Part shown: one piece after another, positions 31,514 through 37,295 of the stretch
How the letters are laid out: every line of letters begins with the position of its first letter
Numbering within the stretch: position 1 is the first letter of the stretch
NCBI GenBank assembly: GCA_910584125.1
Contig: CAJTXU010000027.1
Coordinates: forward strand, 1-37,295
DNA length: 37,295 bases
Direction of reading: 5' to 3'
Origin: an uncultured Muribaculaceae bacterium
Lineage (GTDB): Bacteria; Bacteroidota; Bacteroidia; Bacteroidales; Muribaculaceae
The notes under the pieces: model-generated
The model's input: only the letters and a program-made list of their open reading frames with translations
Databases searched by the model: none
What the model was told of the DNA's origin: nothing
Program-made: the position numbers and the translations under genes

Positions 31514-31573
31514 ATAATTTAAAATGTTATAAAACATATTTTCAACATTTCAGTTTTAAAGTTAGGGGGATTC

Positions 31574-31635
31574 GGCATATATGCCCCAAGACTCCGGAGC
31601 ATGTCCGGTTGGGTGAGCGGCTGCATTGCAGCCGG
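31574..31635 (+). promoter_or_regulatory. Run of three small hairpins before the DAG-kinase-like gene
   Basis: Within 62 bases lie the palindrome GGCATATATGCC (31574-31585), CCGGA/TCCGG around GCATG (31594-31608), and CGGCTG/CAGCCG around CATTG (31618-31634). They precede the ATG at 31682 and would lie in its leader. The plus-strand promoter is not identified. A regulatory role is inference. Confidence 0.4.
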
Positions 31636-31681
31636 TTTTCCGAATGCGTTCTTCACCGCAGCCTCTGCTAAAGTTCCTACT

Positions 31682-32716
31682 ATGACACGACGCGCTTTGC
31701 TCATAATCAACCCGATATCAGGGACCATCCCCAAGGACGGCCTCACCGAGCGGGTGCGCCAGCGCCTTGCTCCGGCGGGATTCGAGATCGAGTCGGAGAC
31801 GACCCGCTATGCGGGCCATGGCGGCGAACTGGCCGCCCGCGCTGCGGCCGAGGGCTACGACGCGGTGATCGCCGCCGGAGGCGACGGCACTGTCAACGAA
31901 ATCGCCTCGGCCCTGCGCTCGTCGCAGACCGCTCTCGGAATCCTCCCTTACGGCTCGGGCAACGGTCTGGCCCGTCATCTGTACGGCTCGATAGATATCG
32001 ACAACGCCCTCGGCATCATCGCCCGCGACCACGTCGAAGCCTGCGACTACGGCACCGTCAACGGCACGCCTTTCTTCTGCACGTTCGGCCTCGGGTTCGA
32101 CGCCTCGGTGAGCCGCGAGTTCGCCCAGCTCCCCACGCGTGGCCTCGGGACATACATAGTCAGCGCCCTGCGCGAGTATCTGAAGTTCTCCCCCACCGCC
32201 TATGAAATCCGCACCGGCGAGCAGACCATGAACGTCAAGGCCTTCATCGTGGCCGTCTGCAACGCTTCGCAATATGGCAACAACGCCTTCATCGCCCCAA
32301 AGGCCTCGATCCGCGACGGACTGCTCGACATAACGATCGTGCATGCCGGCAATCCGTTGACCCGCGCCATCGCCGGGGTGGAGCTCTTCACGGGCCGCAT
32401 TGACCGCAATATCCTGATCCAGACGATGCGCGTCCGAAGCGCGGTGATCAGACACCTGCCCGCCCCGGGCCACATCGACGGCGACCCGAGGACAATGCCC
32501 GAGACTCTCGACGTGATGTGCCACCCGGCGGACATACGCCTATTCACCGACCCCGACAAACCGCGTTTCAAGCCGTTCATCACGCCGATGGAGTCGCTGC
32601 GCGACGATTCGTCCTATCTCGTCAGGGAGGGCACGCGTCTCGCCGTGCGAAACATAAAGGGCAAGCTGTCGAAACTGCTCACCCTTGTCCTTGCATCCCC
32701 CCTCTTTATGAAGTAG
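31682..32716 (+). CDS. Diacylglycerol kinase-family lipid kinase
   Basis: A 344-residue protein with the DAGK catalytic domain: N-terminal strand ALLIINPISG, nucleotide loop AAGGDGTVNEIA (GGDGT at 66-70) and PYGSGNGLARHL at 89-100, then the beta-sandwich C-terminal part with DGLLDI. Family members phosphorylate diacylglycerol, sphingosine or related lipids with ATP at the membrane; the exact lipid cannot be read from the sequence. The ATG at 31682 gives the usual start of the family (MTRRALLIINP); the frame stays open to 31601, but that part overlaps the hairpin-rich leader. The last 45 residues (after KPRFKPF) form a basic helical tail. The TerB-like gene is convergent, 29 bases away. Confidence 0.9.
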   Translation: MTRRALLIINPISGTIPKDGLTERVRQRLAPAGFEIESETTRYAGHGGELAARAAAEGYDAVIAAGGDGTVNEIASALRSSQTALGILPYGSGNGLARHLYGSIDIDNALGIIARDHVEACDYGTVNGTPFFCTFGLGFDASVSREFAQLPTRGLGTYIVSALREYLKFSPTAYEIRTGEQTMNVKAFIVAVCNASQYGNNAFIAPKASIRDGLLDITIVHAGNPLTRAIAGVELFTGRIDRNILIQTMRVRSAVIRHLPAPGHIDGDPRTMPETLDVMCHPADIRLFTDPDKPRFKPFITPMESLRDDSSYLVREGTRLAVRNIKGKLSKLLTLVLASPLFMK

Positions 32717-32746
32717 TCTTAGAGACCTAAAGGCCTTAAAGACCTT
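32716..32746. repeat. Degenerate copy of the 9-bp repeat between convergent genes
   Basis: The spacer between the lipid-kinase stop and the TerB-like stop reads as about three imperfect units of GACCTTAAA, the repeat family found at 31107-31241. Confidence 0.6.
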
Positions 32747-34142
32747 ACACCTGCTCCCAGCGCCGGTAAAGCTCCGAGGCGGCGAGCGGAACCGGTTCGT
32801 CACCCCCGAGTTCCACCACATATACCAACGACGGCTCGATGTGCACCGAGAATACCCCGCCGCTGTTTTTCGTCACGTTGTAGTCGTCGGGATTGTAAAG
32901 CGCGGGCAGGCTCTTGAGCGAGCGGCGCAGGCACGCCACTATCGGGCGCCTGATCTGAGGGTCGGTCAGGTCGGGAGCCGATGCCGGATCGCCGCCAAGC
33001 ATTCCGTATATCTCAGCATACCGTTTCTGTATCCTCTCCATGCGGCGGTTGTAGCCGGAAAGTCCCGACGCGTTGCCGGGCGCGGAGAAGTCAAGACCCT
33101 CCGGGCCCTGACACAGCAGCAGCGCGTATAGAGCGCGCTCGCGGCGGTGCAGGCCCGACGCCCTGGCGTCGATTTCGGGAAAGAATATCTCCTCCTTGAA
33201 GGGGTCGATCACGATTGAACTGCGTATATTGCGGCGTATCAGAAAGATGTCAAGTAGCTGCTTGTAGAATCCGTGGAAATGGAACTGGTTGTCGCGTTCT
33301 TCCGACGAACTGACCACGTAGACGTCGCTGCTCAGCATTCCGCAGAACATATCGACAAAATCCTGCACCGTTCGGAGTATGTCCGCATCGACCTTGATGC
33401 GGAGATAGTTGGCATAGGGCGACTCGCCCACGAAGCTGTTGCCTATCTTGATGAGCAGCGCGGGGTAAGTGTCGCGCAGGTCGGTGATGCCGCATTTGTT
33501 GCAGAGCAGGTCCTTGCAGAAGACGTCGGTCTTCATGCACAGCAGCGCGCGGCATGTGTTGTCGAGTCCTGTCTCGCTCATCGACGGGGCGAGGAACTGC
33601 AGTATGCGGCGGAAGAGCGAACGGTCAGTGCGACGGTAGTGGTCAATGATCGACGGCAGATATACGAAATGTAGCCCGGCGAGTTGCATCTCCTTGAATA
33701 TCGTGCGGTAGGCGCCGAGTATGGCCTCGTTCACACCGCTGTCGTAATAGCTCTCGATATAGAGGGCGGTGGCTATGTCGATGTTGAAGTCTGCCTTGCG
33801 AATCGAGATGACGTCGGCTTCGAACGAACAGTCCGGATCGAGCGCGAGCATCAGCGCCGACATTATCAGGGCCTCCGAGTGGGCGCAGAATCCGTCGCTG
33901 ACGGTCATCGACCGGCAGTCGCCGAGCAGGTCGTCCTTCAAGCCGCGGACGTCGGCGTCGCATATCGCCGTGACGGCATCGGCGAACGGAAGCATACGGG
34001 CTTCGGTCTGCGCCTCGCGGTCGATGCCGTATTTGGCGCAGAGCCTCTGCCAGCACTCCATCTCGCCGGTGTCGACGATGCGGTCGGCCATGATGAGGTC
34101 GGAGAAGATGCGGGCTATCGCCGTCTTGTGGGCCTTGAGCAT
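32745..34142 (-). CDS. TerB-like N-terminal domain protein with unassigned C-terminal region
   Basis: A 465-residue protein without signal peptide or membrane helices. Residues 1 to about 120 have the helical pattern of the TerB/DjlA-N fold, including FSDLIMADRIVDTGEMECW and a later LIMSALMLALDPDCSF segment. The rest, about 340 residues, matches nothing I recognise; it has a Cys cluster (about 205-221: CRALLCMK, DLLCNKCG) that could bind a metal. The TerD-like gene lies 15 bases upstream on the same strand, so the two form an operon. TerB and TerD proteins belong to the Ter group linked to tellurite and envelope stress; the role here is inferred only from that link. The end overlaps the degenerate 9-bp repeat region. 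Confidence 0.65.
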   Translation of the reverse strand: MLKAHKTAIARIFSDLIMADRIVDTGEMECWQRLCAKYGIDREAQTEARMLPFADAVTAICDADVRGLKDDLLGDCRSMTVSDGFCAHSEALIMSALMLALDPDCSFEADVISIRKADFNIDIATALYIESYYDSGVNEAILGAYRTIFKEMQLAGLHFVYLPSIIDHYRRTDRSLFRRILQFLAPSMSETGLDNTCRALLCMKTDVFCKDLLCNKCGITDLRDTYPALLIKIGNSFVGESPYANYLRIKVDADILRTVQDFVDMFCGMLSSDVYVVSSSEERDNQFHFHGFYKQLLDIFLIRRNIRSSIVIDPFKEEIFFPEIDARASGLHRRERALYALLLCQGPEGLDFSAPGNASGLSGYNRRMERIQKRYAEIYGMLGGDPASAPDLTDPQIRRPIVACLRRSLKSLPALYNPDDYNVTKNSGGVFSVHIEPSLVYVVELGGDEPVPLAASELYRRWEQV

Positions 34143-34157
34143 AGTCAGTGCGCGTCC

Positions 34158-34808
34158 TTACATGAAACGCGAGGCGTACTTACGGCATATCGGCTCCAGA
34201 CCGTCGGCGTAGGGTATTCCCACAGCCTCGAATTTCCAGGCGCCGTTGCGGCGGTAGAGGCGTCCGAACTCCACGCCTTTGGCCGTCGAGAAGTCCTCGT
34301 CGAGGTCGTAGCGACAGATATCCTCGCCGCTGACGGCGTCGCGAATCAGGATGTACGCGTTGCGAACCTGACCGAAGTTGTATCGTTCGCTGGGCTCGCC
34401 TTTCCTCCAGTATATGCTGGCTGTGAATATTATCTCGTTGATAAGCTGATTCGTACGCGAGAGGTCGATTTCAATCTCCTCGTTGCCCTCGCCGGTGTTG
34501 TCGTCGTCGTCGCCGAGGTCGTCGACCGATCCGAGCACACTGCCGTCGGCCGAGATGGGACGCATCACAGGCTTACCATCCTTAAACATCAGGTTGCCGT
34601 TGTCGTCCTTAGCCTGCACCGTCTTATTCGAGCCGTAGAACACGAAGTCTTCTTCGACGCCGATTTCGCCGTTGGCGCGGAGCAGGAATGTCGATGCGTC
34701 GAGATCATAGGGAGGCTGTGCGTTGGGGTTGACCTTCCAGCCCATTTCCACTTTGAGTTTCGAGAGTCCGATTTCGACTCTCTCGCCTTTCACAAGATTT
34801 ATAGCCAT
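34158..34808 (-). CDS. TerD family protein
   Basis: A 216-residue cytoplasmic protein of the TerD family, whose members bind calcium. The family start is clear (MAINLVKGERVEIGL), followed by DLDASTFLL at 35-43, DFVFYGS at 54-60, the acidic loop GDDDDNTGEGNEEI at 99-112 and the IDLSRTNQLINEIIFTASIY segment. Family members are about 190 residues; between FYGS and the acidic loop this one has an insertion of about 30 residues (roughly 61-90) that looks like a flexible surface loop. It is the first gene of a two-gene operon with the TerB-like protein, read from a clear promoter at 34904-34935, and divergent from an AIM24-family gene. Confidence 0.9.
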   Translation of the reverse strand: MAINLVKGERVEIGLSKLKVEMGWKVNPNAQPPYDLDASTFLLRANGEIGVEEDFVFYGSNKTVQAKDDNGNLMFKDGKPVMRPISADGSVLGSVDDLGDDDDNTGEGNEEIEIDLSRTNQLINEIIFTASIYWRKGEPSERYNFGQVRNAYILIRDAVSGEDICRYDLDEDFSTAKGVEFGRLYRRNGAWKFEAVGIPYADGLEPICRKYASRFM

Positions 34809-34903
34809 GACAGTTCTGAGTTTATGAGTTTATGGTTAAAAGCGTAGAAGTCCGATGGGGGGACTCCATAAGCCAAGTTTCTCTTCTTTTGTTTTCTTAA
34901 CCA

Positions 34904-34935
34904 CAAAAATAGTAAAAAAATACCGCCCCCGCAAA
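34904..34935 (-). promoter_or_regulatory. Bacteroidetes-type promoter for the TerD/TerB operon
   Basis: On the minus strand TTTG (34935-34932), 20 bases, TATTTTTG (34911-34904): full match at good spacing, giving a leader of about 90 bases. Confidence 0.75.
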
Positions 34936-34967
34936 ACTTCCGTGCAAATTTATTTTGCAATGTTGCA

Positions 34968-34991
34968 GGCGGCTGGAGGCGGGGGCGGGGC
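34968..34991 (+). other. G-rich tract between divergent promoters
   Basis: The plus strand has GG runs followed by GGGGG and GGGG (GGAGGCGGGGGCGGGG at 34976-34991), which could in principle form a two-tier G-quadruplex. It stands out from the AT-rich flanks. Confidence 0.35.
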
Positions 34992-35039
34992 GCGAAGGAT
35001 GAAATGTTGCGGATTTATAGATGTTCGGATTCTTTTTAT

Positions 35040-35047
35040 TAACTTTG
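35040..35047 (+). promoter_or_regulatory. Probable -7 element (TAACTTTG) for the AIM24-family gene
   Basis: TAACTTTG is a full match to TAnnTTTG, 92 bases before the ATG. No exact TTTG lies at the -33 distance. Confidence 0.6.
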
Positions 35048-35139
35048 CGTCTAAGTAGGTGGTCAGATTAAACCGATAGAATAATAATTGTTGATATCTC
35101 GCATTCCACCTAATTAAGAACAATAAAACGACTACTACA

Positions 35140-35775
35140 ATGAACTGTAAACTCATAGGACAGTTTGTCCAGCATCTTGAGGTGACGCTTGAACCCGGCG
35201 AGGATTTCTTCGCCGAGAAAGGTTCCGTGATCTATCTCGAGAACGGCGTTCAGAAGGAACTCAGCTTCAACGGCTCCGGCCTCGGCCGCATCATCGGCGC
35301 GAAGCTCTCGGGCGAATCGCTCTTCATTCTCCGACTTTACAACAGCACGAACGTTCCGCGCAAGGTAGCCATCGGCAGCCGTTTCGGCATCCTTCCAGTC
35401 AAGCTCAACGGCGAGACTATGATATGCCATCGCGGCGTCTATGTCGGCTCGAACAACCGCGTGAACGTGTCGACCAAACTGTCGATTGCCGGCCTTACGG
35501 GCGGCATGGGGCTTCTGCTCCAGAAGATCCAGGGCACATCGACCGTATTCCTCGACACGAAAGGGACTCCCGTCACGATCAACCTGCAGTATGGCGAGAC
35601 CATCGAGGTCGACGAGGACCATATCATAGCCCTGGTGAACATACACGAGGGGCAGATGCAGTCGAACTGGTCGCTCGGCAATCTGCTCGGCGGCGAGGGC
35701 CTCAGCATGATGCGCGTCACCGGGCCCGGCACCGTCTACCTCTCCCCCGGCAAATTCATGCCCGAAATCCCGTAA
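35140..35775 (+). CDS. AIM24 family (TIGR00266-like) protein
   Basis: A 211-residue protein of beta-strand repeats without signal peptide or membrane segment. The pattern of the AIM24 family is visible: an N-terminal VTLEPGEDFFAEKGSVIYL, glycine-rich GLGRIIGAKLSGESLF, then GVYVGSNNRVNVSTKL and a closing GPGTVYLSPGKFMPEIP. Bacterial members are of unknown function and are sometimes found near Ter-type stress genes; the yeast homologue affects mitochondrial inner-membrane organisation. The placement back to back with the TerD/TerB operon across a shared promoter region supports a joint stress or membrane role (inference). It is convergent with rtcB across a long inverted repeat. Confidence 0.85.
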   Translation: MNCKLIGQFVQHLEVTLEPGEDFFAEKGSVIYLENGVQKELSFNGSGLGRIIGAKLSGESLFILRLYNSTNVPRKVAIGSRFGILPVKLNGETMICHRGVYVGSNNRVNVSTKLSIAGLTGGMGLLLQKIQGTSTVFLDTKGTPVTINLQYGETIEVDEDHIIALVNIHEGQMQSNWSLGNLLGGEGLSMMRVTGPGTVYLSPGKFMPEIP

Positions 35776-35833
35776 GAGCGCGTTCCTAAAGATTTCGACG
35801 CCCCTACGGCCCGAAATTTTAAAGAACGCGCTC
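35776..35833. terminator. Long inverted repeat between AIM24 and rtcB, probable bidirectional terminator
   Basis: GAGCGCGTTC at 35776-35785 pairs with GAACGCGCTC at 35824-35833, and pairing continues inward for about 12 more positions with two mismatches and one G-T pair. It begins immediately after the AIM24 stop codon and lies 46 bases from the rtcB stop. Confidence 0.7.
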
Positions 35834-35879
35834 CGGTCAAATCCTGTCACATTCCGCCACGCATCCCCATGGATTTTAC

Positions 35880-37133
35880 TCACGAGGCCTTGAAGTTGAA
35901 TATCGGGCGGATTATGGCGTCGATCGTCACGGTGTCGCCTATGTTGGCGATGATCTCCTCTGCCGGCTTGTAGACCATGGGCGACTCGTCGCGGGTGTAG
36001 TCGTTGACCGACTCGGTGTAGATTCCGCGCATCGACTCCACGAAGTCCTCCATCGTTATCTTCTCGTAGGCCTGCGAGCGGCTCAGCACGCGCCCTGCCC
36101 CGTGGGGCGCCGAGCGGTTCCAGTCGGGATTTCCCTTTCCGGTGCAGAGCAACGACCCGTCGCGCATGTTGAGCGGAATGATGCACCGCTCCCCCTCGGC
36201 CGCCGAGATGGAACCCTTGCGGATTATGTTGTCGTCGCTGATATAGTTGTGGACGGACTCGAACTCCTCGAGCACCTCAACCCCGGGGAAGAACCTCATA
36301 AGCAACGTGGCGATTAGCCGGCGGTTGAGCATGGCCCAGCGTTGGCACAGACGCATGTCGTGCAGATACCGCTCGCGTGTCTCCCCCTCCACATAGCATA
36401 GTCCGGCGGGAAGCGTCGGTTCGGCGTCATGACGTTCCTTAATCATCCTCTTGATCACACCCTGCAGTTCCGTGCGCCGTCCCGCGGCCTTGTATTCCTC
36501 GATGGTGCGCCTCAGGGTGTTCTCAAAATCGTCGGCGCCGGGCGTGAGATGCTTCACGGCCTTTGCCTGATAGAGGTCCGCCACCTGCTTGCCGAGGTTG
36601 CGCGATCCGGTGTGGATCACGAGATACACGTCGCCGTCGTCGTCCCTGTCGAGCTCGATGAAGTGGTTTCCTCCCCCGAGCGACCCGATGGCACGGTTGA
36701 TGCGGGCCGTGTCTTTCAGGTCGCGGTAACAGTGGAGCTCGGTCACAAGCCGCTTCGCCTCGCGATATATGTCCATCTCAGCGCCGACAAGCGGCTTGAA
36801 CCCGAAGCGCTCCTCGCGAACGATCTTTCCCGACGGGACGTTGGCGCGGATATGCTCGTGAAACGCGTGATAGTCGATGTCGGTCAGTCTGCCGAGCCTG
36901 AGGATGCGCATCCCGCACCCGATGTCCACCCCCACGATGTTGGGGATCACCTTGTCGCCGAGATCGCCGGTGAATCCGATCACGCACCCAGCCCCGGCAT
37001 GGACATCGGGCATGATGCGGATCTTCTTGTCTGAGAACACGTCGATCGACAGGAGCTCTCTGATCTGATTCAGAGCCGTCTCCTCGACGTTATCGGTGAA
37101 AATCTTCACGTCAAATCCTTCTATTGTCTTCAT
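35880..37133 (-). CDS. rtcB: RtcB family RNA ligase
   Basis: RtcB joins 2',3'-cyclic phosphate and 5'-hydroxyl RNA ends using GTP and manganese, in RNA repair or tRNA maturation. From the ATG at 37133 the protein has 417 residues, the shorter bacterial form. Metal-ligand motifs are visible: MPDVHAGAG at 41-49, VGVDIGCGM at 67-75 (Cys73), GGGNHFIE at 153-160 (Asn156, His157) and VIHTGSRNLG at 172-181 (His174). The guanylylated histidine is His344 in APHGAGRVLSR. An in-frame start at 37184 adds 17 residues without family resemblance. No RtcA cyclase or archease gene is adjacent. A -7 element and a perfect palindrome lie just upstream, so expression is probably controlled. Confidence 0.95.
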   Translation of the reverse strand: MKTIEGFDVKIFTDNVEETALNQIRELLSIDVFSDKKIRIMPDVHAGAGCVIGFTGDLGDKVIPNIVGVDIGCGMRILRLGRLTDIDYHAFHEHIRANVPSGKIVREERFGFKPLVGAEMDIYREAKRLVTELHCYRDLKDTARINRAIGSLGGGNHFIELDRDDDGDVYLVIHTGSRNLGKQVADLYQAKAVKHLTPGADDFENTLRRTIEEYKAAGRRTELQGVIKRMIKERHDAEPTLPAGLCYVEGETRERYLHDMRLCQRWAMLNRRLIATLLMRFFPGVEVLEEFESVHNYISDDNIIRKGSISAAEGERCIIPLNMRDGSLLCTGKGNPDWNRSAPHGAGRVLSRSQAYEKITMEDFVESMRGIYTESVNDYTRDESPMVYKPAEEIIANIGDTVTIDAIIRPIFNFKAS

Positions 37134-37160
37134 TTCGTATTGTTTTTTATGATTCGGGTG

Positions 37161-37168
37161 CAAAGTTA
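37161..37168 (-). promoter_or_regulatory. -7 element (TAACTTTG) for rtcB
   Basis: On the minus strand it reads TAACTTTG, 27 bases before the ATG at 37133. The -33 position is occupied by the palindrome at 37178-37196 instead of a TTTG, which could mean the promoter needs an activator. Confidence 0.65.
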
Positions 37169-37177
37169 CGGACGCAG

Positions 37178-37196
37178 TGCGCAATCATATTGCGCA
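37178..37196. promoter_or_regulatory. Candidate operator: TGCGCAAT-CAT-ATTGCGCA
   Basis: A perfect inverted repeat of two 8-base arms around a 3-base spacer, lying nine bases upstream of the rtcB -7 box. Size and placement fit the binding site of a dimeric transcription factor. No regulator gene is adjacent. Confidence 0.6.
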
Positions 37197-37246
37197 TTCA
37201 AAAAAAAAGTTTCCCATGCCCTGCATTTGTTCTCCTGAAAAATCGA

Positions 37247-37285
37247 GTAGGAGGTAAACACTAATCACAGGTGTTTATCTCCTGC
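37247..37285 (-). terminator. Long hairpin at the window edge, probable terminator of the next minus-strand gene
   Basis: A 15-base arm at 37247-37261 pairs with 37271-37285 (13 Watson-Crick pairs, the other two G-T or A-C type) around a nine-base loop. On the minus strand it is followed within a few bases by GATTTTTC. The gene it would terminate lies outside the window. Confidence 0.55.
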
Positions 37286-37295
37286 TTTCGTGTTT

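Larger units (their letters stand above)
34809..35139. other. Divergent regulatory region between terD-like and AIM24-like genes
   Basis: No gene is seen in these 331 bases. They hold the terD-like promoter (34904-34935, minus), a G-rich tract (34968-34991) and the AIM24 -7 element (35040-35047, plus), with AT-rich leaders on both sides. The shared region would allow joint regulation of the two operons. Confidence 0.65.

Noticed and set aside
31352..31537. A 61-codon minus-strand frame within the AT-rich spacer
   Set aside because: Its ATG lies upstream of the predicted minus promoter and its composition looks random, so I treat the transcript as noncoding.
31590..31650. tRNA-like impression (GGTTGGGTGAGCGG resembling a D-arm)
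   Set aside because: No acceptor stem pairs, no GTTCGAATC T-loop and no CCA end; the pieces are better described as separate hairpins.
32745..34808. Calling the TerD/TerB pair a tellurite-resistance operon
   Set aside because: Most Ter-family genes do not confer tellurite resistance, and the full set (terZABCDE) is absent. I keep only the family names.

Overview
The window looks like chromosomal DNA from a GC-rich member of the Bacteroidales. A Muribaculaceae-like gut bacterium is my best inference; no rRNA gene is present to settle it. The grounds are Bacteroidetes-type promoters (TTTG, 19-20 bases, TAnnTTTG) seen repeatedly on both strands, start codons preceded by A/T-rich sequence instead of Shine-Dalgarno sites, secreted proteins with type IX secretion (T9SS) C-terminal sorting domains, a CarboxypepD_reg/TonB receptor, a Bacteroidetes-type LptD, and S1 and HU genes of this phylum. 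Most genes are housekeeping or envelope genes. No tRNA, rRNA, CRISPR array, insertion sequence or integrase was recognised.

Layout. 1-1437: the truncated tail of a McrC-like restriction subunit, then a lower-GC Fic protein carrying an in-frame tandem repeat; this is the only part that looks like a decayed defence or accessory locus. 1524-6127: a polytopic membrane protein, then a DUF4405 membrane protein overlapping hrpB by four bases. 6134-10976: a SprT-like metalloprotease facing hrpB, lptD, a DUF2461 protein and a lipoprotein. 11067-15072: rpsA with a 5' hairpin and a strong terminator, a tiny secreted protein that is little more than a T9SS sorting domain, ilvE and an HD-domain protein. 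15188-20702: two large T9SS cargo proteins on the minus strand, one with a threefold repeated LRR module. 21010-25685: an outer-membrane TonB-dependent receptor, argS and hup, with the argS promoter embedded in the hup terminator. 26039-28795: two overlapping rhomboid genes and a membrane-anchored endonuclease/exonuclease/phosphatase protein. 28889-31103: an exported M3 peptidase. 31107-31681: a 9-bp tandem repeat, a predicted minus-strand small RNA and a structured leader. 31682-32716: a diacylglycerol-kinase-like enzyme. 32745-35775: a TerB-like/TerD-like gene pair divergent from an AIM24-family gene. 35880-37133: rtcB, with a perfect palindrome just upstream of its promoter -7 box.

How the genes fit together. 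Many products serve the cell envelope: LptD (LPS export), the TonB receptor, T9SS cargo, rhomboid proteases, the M3 peptidase, a lipid kinase and a GT-C-like membrane protein. The translation genes rpsA, argS and hup have the clearest promoters. The TerD/TerB/AIM24 group and rtcB look like stress or repair functions. The most novel-looking items are the candidate small RNA at 31240-31478, the free-standing T9SS sorting domain, the threefold LRR module, the nested hup terminator/argS promoter, the rpsA 5' hairpin, the rtcB palindrome, and the TerD-TerB-AIM24 neighbourhood. I did not find a clear-cut, wholly new multi-gene system.
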